27,237 nt of DNA. Source: Bacteroidales bacterium UBA4788. GTDB taxonomy: Bacteria; Bacteroidota; Bacteroidia; Bacteroidales; VadinHA17. The DNA is taken from the NCBI GenBank assembly GCA_002402965.1, contig DHGW01000017.1, forward strand, positions 4,874-32,110. The letters are read 5' to 3'. The notes below the pieces were generated by a model. That model did no database searches, was not told the origin of the DNA, and saw nothing but the letters and a program-made list of their open reading frames with translations. Positions 7,121 through 15,447 of the stretch are shown here, piece by piece. A program made the position numbers and the translations under genes. Within the stretch, counting starts at the first letter, position 1. The number at the start of each line of letters is the position of its first letter.

Positions 7121-8107
7121 TTACTTTTTAAGTTCAACAACCGCATACCTTGATATTTTCCAGAACTGCTCCGGATCTTTGATCTCAATATGAGCGATTT
7201 TGTCATCACCCTCACGGACAAACTGGTATGAGTCTGTGGGATGTTCTGTAACAAGCTTTGCATCCCGTGAATTAACTGGTATGTACTTAAGTTCAGTTAT
7301 GTCAATCTGCGCAAACAGGCTGTCAGTAATATCATCAACAAGTGACTCTGTCCTGCCCAGGCCAAGAAATCCGCCGTCTTTTGTAACAATGCCCATATCT
7401 CTGAGGTCCTTGAAACTGCCGGACGCGAGGTAAGCCTTGTTCATCTCAGCAACCTGCGTGCTGATGAGCTCTTCCTTTTCGGTGACCGTGGTCTTCAGGT
7501 CTGCCGCAAGGATATTCAGCTCGTCAATCTCTATGTCTTTCTGATTTACAGTCTGGCTCAGTACTCCTATCTCGGACTGATGCTCCTGAATTTTTGACTC
7601 AAGCCCTGCTATCATCTCCTGAAGTCCCTTTATCTCCCTGCCGGAATTTTTTAATTGTGAACTCAGTGATGCAAGCTTTTTCCTGTTTTCATCAAGTCGC
7701 ATACTGATACTCTTTATGTCCTGCAGTATCTGCTCTTTCCTGGTGCTTGTGAATTCCACATTATCCGAATTGTTGATTGTGATCAGGCTTTCCTTCTGCT
7801 TGATGGTGTTGAGGTCATTCTCAATCTGGGTAAAGGTCTGAAGCCAGTCGTTGAGTGTTGAGTCCCGCACTGTCAGCATTTCAGTGAAAGAGCTTCTTTC
7901 ATTTTCCATCAGTGCCATCTGCTCATCCTGGTGCCTGGAGAACAACAGCCAGGCAACAACACCTGCCGTCACCAATAGTATAACACTTATTATGGCAGTC
8001 GTCCGTGCTCCTTTAACAATTCCGTCTCTGCGGGCGTTTTCCGCATAACTGATCCCTGATGGATCATCGCCAGGGTGTGTACGGTTGGTGGTTTCTTCGT
8101 CTTTCAT
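7121..8107 (-). CDS. Membrane-anchored coiled-coil protein, probable sigma-54 target
   Basis: A 328-residue protein with a polar N-terminal tail (1-35), one transmembrane helix (about 37-56), a long heptad-rich coiled coil (about 60-235) and a compact C-terminal domain beginning LRDMGIVTKDGGFLGLGR, with later TEHPTDSY and DPEQFWKISRYAVVEL. The topology implies a short cytoplasmic tail and a long periplasmic rod. A similar C-terminal block is, from memory, common in Bacteroidota proteins of unknown function. AAGGAGG precedes the ATG. The upstream gap carries a near-consensus sigma-54 promoter and two palindromes, and the next gene encodes a sigma-54 activator, so it is probably controlled by that system. 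A role in envelope stress or adhesion is inference. Confidence 0.85.
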   Translation of the reverse strand: MKDEETTNRTHPGDDPSGISYAENARRDGIVKGARTTAIISVILLVTAGVVAWLLFSRHQDEQMALMENERSSFTEMLTVRDSTLNDWLQTFTQIENDLNTIKQKESLITINNSDNVEFTSTRKEQILQDIKSISMRLDENRKKLASLSSQLKNSGREIKGLQEMIAGLESKIQEHQSEIGVLSQTVNQKDIEIDELNILAADLKTTVTEKEELISTQVAEMNKAYLASGSFKDLRDMGIVTKDGGFLGLGRTESLVDDITDSLFAQIDITELKYIPVNSRDAKLVTEHPTDSYQFVREGDDKIAHIEIKDPEQFWKISRYAVVELKK

Positions 8108-8145
8108 GTTTTTTCCTCCTTGATTTGTTTTTCAAACCTTACCCT

Positions 8146-8161
8146 TGCAAAGGGTGTGCCC
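8146..8161 (-). promoter_or_regulatory. Sigma-54 (RpoN) promoter
   Basis: On the minus strand the sequence GGGCAC, five bases, TTGCA runs from 8161 to 8146. It matches the consensus TGGCAC-N5-TTGCA at every position except the first, with the invariant GG and GC spaced by ten bases. Transcription should start near 8135, giving a leader of roughly 28 bases that contains the AAGGAGG ribosome binding site of the coiled-coil gene. Confidence 0.75.
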
Positions 8162-8182
8162 CGCAGACCACAAGGACATAAG

Positions 8183-8199
8183 TCATTAATATTTAATGA
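8183..8199. promoter_or_regulatory. 17-bp palindrome, candidate activator binding site 1
   Basis: TCATTAA and TTAATGA flank a TAT centre as a perfect palindrome. Skipping one mismatched pair, it extends by three more paired bases on each side (23 bp, 8179-8203). Its centre lies about 56 bases upstream of the predicted sigma-54 start site, a plausible place for an NtrC-type dimer. Confidence 0.5.
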
Positions 8200-8247
8200 T
8201 TTAACTTAACGGTGCAAAAGGTCCGGATTGTTCAATCTGAAAAATAA

Positions 8248-8262
8248 TTCTCAAAATGAGAA
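8248..8262. promoter_or_regulatory. 15-bp palindrome, candidate activator binding site 2
   Basis: TTCTCA and TGAGAA flank an AAA centre. The centre lies about 120 bases upstream of the predicted sigma-54 start site, in the classical enhancer range, and 19 bases beyond the stop of the activator gene. Its arms differ from those of the first palindrome, so the two may not bind the same protein. Confidence 0.4.
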
Positions 8263-8280
8263 AAATGGAGGAGAATCTGG

Positions 8281-9633
8281 TCAGGGTTGTTTCTCTTCCC
8301 TGAGCATCCTGTAGATTGTAGAGATCCCTATATCAAGTTTCCCCGCAACGGTTTTAATATCATTATTATGCTTTCTGAGCATGGCTTTGATGATCTTCAT
8401 TTCATACTGTCTGAGTGTAATATCATCATCCATGACGTCTGAAAGGGGGTTTCCCGGATCAAGAATGATGTCCTCCGGCCCAATGGTTATTGTTTCTGAC
8501 AGCGTCACCGCGAGTTCAACAACCGACTTTAGCTCACGTATATTACCGGGGAATGGGTAGCCAAGGAGTTTCTGCTGGGCTTGCTGTGAAAGTTTTTTCA
8601 GCGGGATCTCATTTTCCGCACAGAATCTTTCAACGAAGTGGCTGGCAAGGATAAGGGAGTCATTGCCTCGTTCCCTCAGAGGCGGGAGTTCAACCGGCAG
8701 GCCCCGCAGCCTGTAGTAAAGGTCTTCCCTGAAGTTGCCCTTTTTCACTTCTTCAAGCAGGTTCCTGTTGGTTGCCACGATGATGCGGCAGTCAGTCCTG
8801 ATGGCCTTATTGCTTCCTACGCGAACAATCTCCTTTTCCTGCAGTGCCCTGAGCAGCTTTGACTGCAGGGCCGGGTCCATTTCTCCTATTTCATCCAGGA
8901 AGAGTGTTCCCCCGTCAGCCTCTTCGAACCTGCCTATCCGCCTGGTTGCAGCACCGGTAAATGCCCCCTTTTCATGTCCGAACAGTTCGGATTCTATGAG
9001 CTCAGAAGGGATTGCCGTAACATTGACAGGGACAAAAGGCTTGTTCCCGCGTTTTGAATTGTAATGAATTGCTTTTGCCGCCAGCTCCTTTCCGGTGCCC
9101 GTTTCACCTGTTATTATAACGGTGATATTTGTGTTAAGCGCTTTCTCGATAAGCGAATAGACAGCCTTGATTGCCTGGCTCTCACCCATGATTGTGTTCC
9201 GGAACAGGTACTTTTTATGTACCTCCTGGCGAAGTGAAGATATTTCCCTCTTCATGCCTATCCCGTTCCGGATGTTCTGGACGGTTAAAAGAAGACGCTC
9301 CCTGATGTCATTGGTCTTGACTATATAATCATAGACACCGAATTTCAGAAGGTTGACAACAGTTTCAATATCATTCTGTTCAGATATAAGGATGACCTGC
9401 ACCTCACTGTTCTCCTCCTTTATTTTCTTCAGGAGATCGAGTCCGTTCATGTCAGGAAGCCGGTAATCGAGTGTTACTATGTCAGGTGATTCCTGAAGGC
9501 ACTTCAGGAATTCCCCGGCAGTATGAAAGCTCTTTATTTCATAATCGACATTCAGGCTCAGGGTATGTACCAGGAGCCTGTTGTACCATTCATCGTCTTC
9601 CACAACGAATATCTTCAGGTGGGTATCAGCCAT
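8281..9633 (-). CDS. NtrC-family sigma-54-dependent response regulator
   Basis: A 450-residue activator from ATG 9633; a TTG four codons upstream is the alternative. The receiver domain (about 4-118) has acidic pocket residues in VEDDE, phosphoacceptor D56 (VTLDYRLPD), S84 and K106. The AAA+ domain has Walker A GETGTGKE (176-183), the sigma-54-contacting loop GAFTGA (223-228) intact, Walker B GGTLFLDE (241-248) and an R-finger region (NFREDLYYRL). The C-terminus is a Fis-type helix-turn-helix (about 405-446, ending IGISTIYRMLREE). It should hydrolyse ATP to open sigma-54 promoters when phosphorylated. It lies 73 bases downstream of a hybrid kinase gene, its likely partner, and its probable nearest target promoter is just beyond its own stop. 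Confidence 0.95.
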   Translation of the reverse strand: MADTHLKIFVVEDDEWYNRLLVHTLSLNVDYEIKSFHTAGEFLKCLQESPDIVTLDYRLPDMNGLDLLKKIKEENSEVQVILISEQNDIETVVNLLKFGVYDYIVKTNDIRERLLLTVQNIRNGIGMKREISSLRQEVHKKYLFRNTIMGESQAIKAVYSLIEKALNTNITVIITGETGTGKELAAKAIHYNSKRGNKPFVPVNVTAIPSELIESELFGHEKGAFTGAATRRIGRFEEADGGTLFLDEIGEMDPALQSKLLRALQEKEIVRVGSNKAIRTDCRIIVATNRNLLEEVKKGNFREDLYYRLRGLPVELPPLRERGNDSLILASHFVERFCAENEIPLKKLSQQAQQKLLGYPFPGNIRELKSVVELAVTLSETITIGPEDIILDPGNPLSDVMDDDITLRQYEMKIIKAMLRKHNNDIKTVAGKLDIGISTIYRMLREEKQP

Positions 9634-9706
9634 CAGTTGATCCAATAATCAGTGATCTTTTGTTCTTCATGCAAATTAAGGATTTCCGTGCAGGTGTCCC
9701 GGTATT

Positions 9707-12103
9707 TCAGCGAATTTTTGCAATATGGTCTTCAACCTGTCTCCGTATATCCGGGAATGCTGCCCTGAGCCTGCCGACCAGGATTTCCACCTGCCCGATA
9801 TCACCTCCGGCCCTGCCTGCCAGTTCAATCTCCGTTAACAGCGACGTAAGAGCACCTGCTCCAAGATGCCGGCACTGGGGTATGAGCTTATGAGAAATAT
9901 CCGCGATCTTTCCGATGTCACCGGTCTTCAGATGCTCAGTCATCTCGTCCAGTCCCCTTCCGGTACCATCAATAAATGTATCCAGCATCTCTTTTACAAA
10001 TTGCTCATCACCCCCTGCGAGGCGGAAGAGGTTTTTGAGGTCTATCTGCCCGGAAAAGATCTCTACCTTTTCCTCCGGAGTATCTGCAATCCCAGGTTCA
10101 GCACCCTTGCCATGACCGGTAACCGCGAGAATTGCATCGAGCAGCATTCTCTCCGTGAAGGGCTTACGGAGAAATGCATTCATTCCCGCCTTGCGGAAGC
10201 TTCGAAGGTCATCTTCCGGAATAGCTGCTGTCACGCAGATCACCGGCATATCCGAATCACTTATCTTCAGTTCATTACGAATAATTTCAGTTGTTTTCAC
10301 ACCGTCCAGGTGCGGCATGCGCAGGTCCATCAGGATGAGGTCGAATCCTTCCCTCTTTAACATCTCAAGCACTTCCATGCCATCCGATGCCTCGGCAAAA
10401 CTGACACCCCACCTCGTGAAAATGGACCTGAAGAGCATCCGGTTATATTCCACATCATCAACAACCAGCACATTAAGCTTTTTAACCTCCCCGGGTACAT
10501 TTACCGGCGGCTCCGTCTCCGTCTTAATCAGCTCACCGTTGCCAACCATGAATGGGATCTTACATGTAATGGTTGTGCCTTCATTCTTTTTGCTCCTGCA
10601 TTCTATAGTACCATTCTGCAAATCAACCAGTTTGCGCACAATGGACAGGCCCAGTCCCGTGCCGCCGTATCTTCGGGTAGTGCTCATCTCCTCCTGGGTG
10701 AAATCGTCAAAGATGCTCTCAATCTTATCCTCGTCAATTCCAATGCCGGTATCAGCAGACTCCAGTACCAGTATTATCTCCGTGGGCTGCTTTGAGATGC
10801 TCTTCACCGAGAGATGCACTGTGCCATCCCTGGTAAACTTTACCGAATTACTGACCAGGTTTATCATTATCTGCTTCAGCCGGTACGGATCACCCAATAA
10901 AACCGGGGGAGTGTCACTATCAACTGAGAAGCTCAGAGCGGTGTTGTTTTTCCGTGCCTGGTCATCAAACATGTTGCAGACCTCCTCAACAGTTTCTCGT
11001 ATGCCGAAGTGCACCTGTTCCAAAACCACCTTGCCATCCTCCAGTTTTGAAAAATCGAGGATATCATTGATTATCTTCTCAAGGTGACGGGATGATGACC
11101 TGATAATCTTCAGGGTGCGGACTGTATCCTCATCCAGCGGTTCATGCAGCAGTTGCTCTGTAAATCCTGAAATCGCCGTCACCGGGGTACGTATCTCATG
11201 ACTCATGTTGGCCATGAACTGCTCTTTGGTCCTTGCCAGATTTTCTGCCTCATTCATCGAGCGTTGCAGTGCCACCTGGTATGCATCGGATTTGCGCACA
11301 TACCGGGCAACGATGAAAACCACAAGAACAGCCAGCAGAATTCCGGAGACCAGGAACATTGCCAGCCAGCGGTAAGTCTTGCCGGCAAGGAGATCTGCCT
11401 CATCTTTATTTGCCTTCAGTATCTCCGAGACTTCGGATTCCATCTTGGCGGTCAGGTCATAGAACTGCTCTTTTATTTTTGTGCTGGTGCTTGCCAGCTG
11501 TGATTCCCTCAGCCTCATTTTTTCCCTTACGGCCTGATCCACCTTCTCAAGGCTGTCAAGATCAGTTATCAGGGCCTGCTCATCGATCCGGCTCTTCTCT
11601 GACCGGCTGAATACGCGTTTCAGTATCCCTTTCTCAGACTCCTTATCCGCATCCGCCATCAGATTAAGCCTGTCAGGCAGCTGCATGAGGTATTCAACCA
11701 CCCGGTTATTCTGGTTCAGGTAGAGAATCTCATTCCAGATATAAATATTTTCCTCGATCAGCCTGCTGATTGTATCCGTCTGTCCGAGCAGCACTGGTGA
11801 GTCACTGCACTCTTCCCTGAGCCTGTTGACCTTGCCGTCGATCTCAGAGATGACATAGTAATAAGGTTCAAGGTCTTTCTCGTTGTCCGTGACAGAGTAC
11901 ATCCGGAAGCTGTTCTCCGCTTTCTGGAGATCCATTGAGATCTCGCGTATGGTCAGCAGTTTCTGGCCCGGCCCCACATCAACGTTAATGGAGCCAACGA
12001 TGGAAGAGAGGTTAAGCCAGGCCAGGTAACCTGTAGCGGCAAGGAGGCCAACCGCCAGTACCATCAGCAATCCGATCTTTCCCTGAACTGAAAACTTCTT
12101 CAC
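9707..12103 (-). CDS. Hybrid sensor histidine kinase with receiver and HPt domains
   Basis: This 798-residue kinase starts at GTG 12103, just before the first membrane helix; the frame stays open further upstream only as antisense of the divergent phosphoesterase. Order: transmembrane helix 9-31, a large mostly helical extracytoplasmic sensor (32-245), helix 246-267, HisKA with H302 in SHEIRTP, HATPase with N415/N419, DTGIGI (451-456) and GGTGLGL (480-486), receiver with DD 549-550, D593, T625 and K647, and an HPt domain with H738 (ISHKLIPQCRHLGA). All residues needed for a His-Asp-His relay are present, so the HPt should pass phosphate to the response regulator encoded 73 bases downstream. 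The ligand is unknown. Confidence 0.93.
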   Translation of the reverse strand: MKKFSVQGKIGLLMVLAVGLLAATGYLAWLNLSSIVGSINVDVGPGQKLLTIREISMDLQKAENSFRMYSVTDNEKDLEPYYYVISEIDGKVNRLREECSDSPVLLGQTDTISRLIEENIYIWNEILYLNQNNRVVEYLMQLPDRLNLMADADKESEKGILKRVFSRSEKSRIDEQALITDLDSLEKVDQAVREKMRLRESQLASTSTKIKEQFYDLTAKMESEVSEILKANKDEADLLAGKTYRWLAMFLVSGILLAVLVVFIVARYVRKSDAYQVALQRSMNEAENLARTKEQFMANMSHEIRTPVTAISGFTEQLLHEPLDEDTVRTLKIIRSSSRHLEKIINDILDFSKLEDGKVVLEQVHFGIRETVEEVCNMFDDQARKNNTALSFSVDSDTPPVLLGDPYRLKQIMINLVSNSVKFTRDGTVHLSVKSISKQPTEIILVLESADTGIGIDEDKIESIFDDFTQEEMSTTRRYGGTGLGLSIVRKLVDLQNGTIECRSKKNEGTTITCKIPFMVGNGELIKTETEPPVNVPGEVKKLNVLVVDDVEYNRMLFRSIFTRWGVSFAEASDGMEVLEMLKREGFDLILMDLRMPHLDGVKTTEIIRNELKISDSDMPVICVTAAIPEDDLRSFRKAGMNAFLRKPFTERMLLDAILAVTGHGKGAEPGIADTPEEKVEIFSGQIDLKNLFRLAGGDEQFVKEMLDTFIDGTGRGLDEMTEHLKTGDIGKIADISHKLIPQCRHLGAGALTSLLTEIELAGRAGGDIGQVEILVGRLRAAFPDIRRQVEDHIAKIR

Positions 12104-12188
12104 AACGCATTTATTAAGGTGCAATTTGATGTTCCAAGGTAATATTTTTTCTATTTCATGTATCTTGCCTCTGAAAAGAGATACTCCC

Positions 12189-14048
12189 ATGAGGAAGAAC
12201 ATTCTTCTCCCCACACTGCTCATCGTGCTCTGTGTTTTCCAGGTCCATAGCCAGAACTGCCGGTTCAGCTTTGCCCTTGTCACTGACACGCATATCGGAG
12301 GAACAGGAGCCGACGAGGATCTGATTCGCACGGTAGACGATATAAATTCGATCGACTCGCTTGCCTTTGTCGTCGTCTCGGGCGATGTTACCGAGTTCGG
12401 GTCGGACGATGAGTTGCGCAGGGCGAAAGCGATCCTTGACGGGCTGGAGAAGCCATGGTACATCATCCCCGGTAACCACGACACGAAGTGGTCGGAGAGC
12501 GGTGCCAACAGCTTCCGAGTGATCTTCGGGGCTGAAGCGTTTGCCTTCAGGCACGGGGACTGGCTGTTCCTGGGCACAAACTCAGGGCCCAACATGAGGA
12601 TGGGTCCGGGGCAGATCCCAAGGGAAAATATCGTGTGGCTCGATTCTGTGCTGAGTGTCCCGGCCAACAGGGAACTGAAGGTAGTCTCCGTAAACCACTA
12701 CCCTCTCGACGAAGGGCTGAATAACTGGTATGAGCTGACCGAAAGGCTGAAGAGGCTTGACACGAGGCTCGCTCTCTGCGGTCATGGGCATACAAACAGG
12801 GTGATGAACTTCGAGGGAATACCTGCCCTCATGTGCCGGTCGAACCTGCGAGGCGACCAGGAGCATGGCGGATACAACATCCTGACTGTCGTTGGCGACA
12901 CCCTACTGATGGCTTCGGTCAGACTTCCGGCGGCAGTGACAATGCCCGCCTGGGCTACAGTGATGCTGGAGAGTCACGATTTCAGCGCCGACACCACTGC
13001 ATGGCCGAGGCCCGATTACTCGATGAACAGCAGGTACAGTTCAGTGCGTGAGGCATGGCGCGTGCAGGAGATGGCGGATATCGGTGCCGGGACGACGGTG
13101 GCCGGAAGGCTGGCTCTCATCACCAATACATCAGGAGAGATAAAAGCGCTCTCCCTGAGAAGCGGGCGGGCCAGGTGGAGCTTCCAGGCGGGGGCCAAGA
13201 TCTACAGCACCCCCGCTACAGACGGGAAGAGGGTCATAGCGGTATCAGCCGACGGCATTGTAAGGGCCCTCGGGCAAAAGAACGGAAAACTGCTCTGGAG
13301 CTTCGATGCGAAGCAGCCTGTGGTGGCCTCGCCGTTGATAAGCGGCGGAAGGGTATTCATCGCAGGATCATCAGGCAGGTGCCATGCTCTGGACATCAGC
13401 GACGGCTCCCTCCTGTGGAGCAACGGCGAAATAGAGGGGTTTGTCGAGACCACGCCACTTATTTACAAAGGTTTGATAATATTCGGCACCTGGGACAACC
13501 GGCTTTATGCCCTCAATTCTGAAACAGGCGTCACGAGGTGGATCTGGAGTAACGGCTATTCCAACAGGATGCTGTCGCCAGCCGCTTGTATGCCGGTGGC
13601 TACCGGCAACAGGGTTTTCATAGTGGCACCTGACAGGAAGATGGCATGCCTCGATGCCATTACCGGGAGGTTAATATGGCACTCCGACCTCGGGGGTGTC
13701 TCCGTCAGGGAGTCGATGGGCATCACGTCAGACAGCACCATGGTTCTGGCGAAGACTATGAACGGGATCGTCATTGGGGTCAGTACAACTGCCGATGTGC
13801 CGGAGATATCATGGAAGACCGGTTTCAACATCGGGTATGATATTGCCCCCGGAGTGATTACAGAACGTGACGACATAATATTCATCCCCTCTGACAAGGG
13901 AGTCATTCATGCTGCATTGCGCACCGACGGCAGCCTTCTATGGAGTCACAGAATATCATCCTGCCTGATCAACAACATAGTGCCGCTGAAGAGCGGCGGC
14001 ATACTCTGCAACTCCATGGACGGGGTGGTGGTCAGAATCGCTTTTTGA
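12189..14048 (+). CDS. Secreted metallophosphoesterase fused to a PQQ-type beta-propeller
   Basis: A 619-residue exported protein from ATG 12189, which opens a clear signal peptide (MRKNILLPTLLIVLCVFQVHSQ); the frame is open 63 bases further upstream, but that part would be polar. The calcineurin-like phosphoesterase domain (about 25-260) has D33-T-H35, GD with D66, GNHD (95-98), the active-site His H170 in VNHYP, and GHGH (198-201): a complete binuclear metal site. Residues about 320-619 are a beta-propeller built of PQQ-like blades, with repeats such as GRARWSFQAG, GKLLWSFDAK, LYALNSETGVTRW and DGSLLWSH. The substrate is unknown; phosphodiesters or nucleotides in the periplasm are plausible. 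It diverges from the hybrid kinase gene across an 85-base gap. Confidence 0.9.
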   Translation: MRKNILLPTLLIVLCVFQVHSQNCRFSFALVTDTHIGGTGADEDLIRTVDDINSIDSLAFVVVSGDVTEFGSDDELRRAKAILDGLEKPWYIIPGNHDTKWSESGANSFRVIFGAEAFAFRHGDWLFLGTNSGPNMRMGPGQIPRENIVWLDSVLSVPANRELKVVSVNHYPLDEGLNNWYELTERLKRLDTRLALCGHGHTNRVMNFEGIPALMCRSNLRGDQEHGGYNILTVVGDTLLMASVRLPAAVTMPAWATVMLESHDFSADTTAWPRPDYSMNSRYSSVREAWRVQEMADIGAGTTVAGRLALITNTSGEIKALSLRSGRARWSFQAGAKIYSTPATDGKRVIAVSADGIVRALGQKNGKLLWSFDAKQPVVASPLISGGRVFIAGSSGRCHALDISDGSLLWSNGEIEGFVETTPLIYKGLIIFGTWDNRLYALNSETGVTRWIWSNGYSNRMLSPAACMPVATGNRVFIVAPDRKMACLDAITGRLIWHSDLGGVSVRESMGITSDSTMVLAKTMNGIVIGVSTTADVPEISWKTGFNIGYDIAPGVITERDDIIFIPSDKGVIHAALRTDGSLLWSHRISSCLINNIVPLKSGGILCNSMDGVVVRIAF

Positions 14049-14079
14049 AGTCTCGACACCCTTCGGGCATCGTGATTTC

Positions 14080-14100
14080 GGCTTCTTCTCCGGAGAAGCC
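14080..14100 (+). terminator. Hairpin after the phosphoesterase gene
   Basis: GGCTTCT and AGAAGCC form a seven-base-pair stem around a seven-base loop, 32 bases after the stop. There is no T tract, so termination here would be weak or factor-assisted. Confidence 0.35.
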
Positions 14101-14114
14101 TAAATCTGAAAGTC

Positions 14115-14135
14115 AATCGAAAATCCAAAATCGAA
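14115..14135. repeat. Three tandem 7-mers (AATCGAA / AATCCAA / AATCGAA)
   Basis: Three consecutive heptamers lie in the gap between the phosphoesterase and DUF937 genes. Read on the other strand they are relatives of the (GATTTGC) heptamers at 20226-20253, with the same period and the same AATC core. Confidence 0.65.
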
Positions 14136-14206
14136 AATGCTGAAGATCTGGAAGCTATGCAGATTTAGCTGTTGAGGTAACAGCGCGTATTCTGTAAAAA
14201 AAGATT

Positions 14207-14243
14207 TTGATTTTAGTCACTGATTTTTTATCTTTAGTGACTA
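14207..14243 (+). promoter_or_regulatory. Promoter overlapped by an inverted repeat, upstream of the DUF937 operon
   Basis: TTTG (14206-14209), a 19-base spacer and TATCTTTA (14229-14236) form a near-consensus promoter. An eight-base inverted repeat, TAGTCACT (14214-14221) and AGTGACTA (14236-14243), straddles the -7 element, as an operator would. The leader to the ATG at 14301 would be about 58 bases. Confidence 0.5.
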
Positions 14244-14300
14244 GCTGATCGAAATATTTAAATACGAATATTAACTTCTAACTAAACAAGAACAAAAATT

Positions 14301-14885
14301 ATGGCAGGATTTATTGATGAATTCCTCAAGAACTATGGTCCTGAGGTCACAAAACAGATGTCTGACAACTTCAATGTTGACCAGGGCACCGTGCAGAAGC
14401 TTATTCCGCAGCTGGCGCCACTGATCATTGCGGGACTGAAGAGGCAGAAAGACACCCGCGGCGGAGACGAGAGGGTTGATCACATCCTCAACAAGTATGG
14501 TGATGCCTCCGTTCTGAACAACATAAAGGATCTGGTCTCCAACAAGGCACATGCCGAGCAGGTTGACCCCAACCTTGGCGGTCTTCTCGGTGATGCAGGA
14601 GGCATGCAGGCAGCCCAGGTGCTGGCTAAGAGGATGAACATAGACGCCGGAACCATCATGAAGATGATCCCGGCGCTTGCACCGCTCGTTCTTGGCGCCC
14701 TGACGAAGAAACGTGACACAAGCGGCAATGGCATTTCCGGTGTCGGAGCTCTCCTTGATGCTGACGGCGACGGAAGCATTCTTGACGACGTGGCAGGATT
14801 TCTGCTTAAAGGCGGCTCATCGTCCCAGTCCGGGGGCGGCGGACTGCTCGGTTCAATCCTCGGTGGGATCACCCGCCGCAGATAG
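14301..14885 (+). CDS. DUF937 family protein with two repeats and a DxDxDG loop
   Basis: A 194-residue cytosolic-looking protein with no signal peptide. Two homologous helical repeats are visible: residues about 20-52 (FNVDQGTVQKLIPQLAPLI, then KRQKDT) and 108-140 (MNIDAGTIMKMIPALAPLV, then KKRDT), the defining pattern of DUF937. Residues 153-163 (DADGDGSILDD) look like a calcium-binding EF-hand/dockerin-type loop. The C-terminus is Gly/Ser-rich (GGGGLLGSILGGITRRR). The function of the family is unknown. It opens a three-gene group: its stop is 11 bases before the next start, and the third gene begins five bases after the second ends. Confidence 0.85.
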   Translation: MAGFIDEFLKNYGPEVTKQMSDNFNVDQGTVQKLIPQLAPLIIAGLKRQKDTRGGDERVDHILNKYGDASVLNNIKDLVSNKAHAEQVDPNLGGLLGDAGGMQAAQVLAKRMNIDAGTIMKMIPALAPLVLGALTKKRDTSGNGISGVGALLDADGDGSILDDVAGFLLKGGSSSQSGGGGLLGSILGGITRRR

Positions 14886-14896
14886 ACCGAGTCACC

Positions 14897-15442
14897 ATGA
14901 GACAGCCGGTTTTTTTACTGTCTGTTCTGCTGGTGCTCTGGATCGCCGGTGCTTCTTACTGGTATGTATGTAAGATAAGGTGCGACTGCAAAAATTCAGT
15001 CGCACACGCCGTCGAACTTCAGGACATCGGTGACGCAGTGGCACCTACCCCTGAACAGCTCCTCCTGGCCTCAGTGGATGAGGCAAAAGGATATATTTCA
15101 GAGTCAGGCGTACAGAAATGCCTCTTCCGGAGCTCATCCTCCGATGGAGACATGAGCGGCATAAGTGATGAATACGTGCAGAAGCTGAAGCTGGTCCTCG
15201 ACAATAGCCCGTCGGCAAGGATAGAGGCGACGGGACATGCCGACGCAACGGGCACAGATGCATACAACATCAAACTGGGGCTTCGGAGAGCCGAATTTGT
15301 AAAATCATACCTGGTTAACGCAGGGATAAATGCGGAGCAGATTGTGACATCATCGAAGGGTTCATCAGAACCCGCAGCGTCAAACAGCACGCCCGAGGGG
15401 AGAGCCGCGAACAGAAGAACTGAAATCAAAGTAATAATCTAA
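14897..15442 (+). CDS. OmpA-like peptidoglycan-binding protein
   Basis: A 181-residue protein with an N-terminal hydrophobic segment (about 4-24, a signal anchor) followed by a Cys cluster (YVCKIRCDC, residues 23-31), and a C-terminal OmpA domain (about 75-181). The domain carries TGHADATGTDAYN and LRRAEFVKSYLVNAGI and ends SNSTPEGRAANRRTEIKV. D116 and R131 have the spacing of the OmpA residues that hold diaminopimelate, so it should bind peptidoglycan. No lipobox is evident, so it is probably anchored in the inner membrane by the helix. It is the second gene of the DUF937 group, tightly spaced to both neighbours. Confidence 0.9.
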   Translation: MRQPVFLLSVLLVLWIAGASYWYVCKIRCDCKNSVAHAVELQDIGDAVAPTPEQLLLASVDEAKGYISESGVQKCLFRSSSSDGDMSGISDEYVQKLKLVLDNSPSARIEATGHADATGTDAYNIKLGLRRAEFVKSYLVNAGINAEQIVTSSKGSSEPAASNSTPEGRAANRRTEIKVII

Positions 15443-15447
15443 ACATC

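Noticed and set aside
12104..12667. Upstream extension of the hybrid kinase reading frame
   Set aside because: The frame is open because it is antisense to the signal peptide and phosphoesterase domain of the plus-strand gene. The membrane helix that begins the kinase starts right after GTG 12103.
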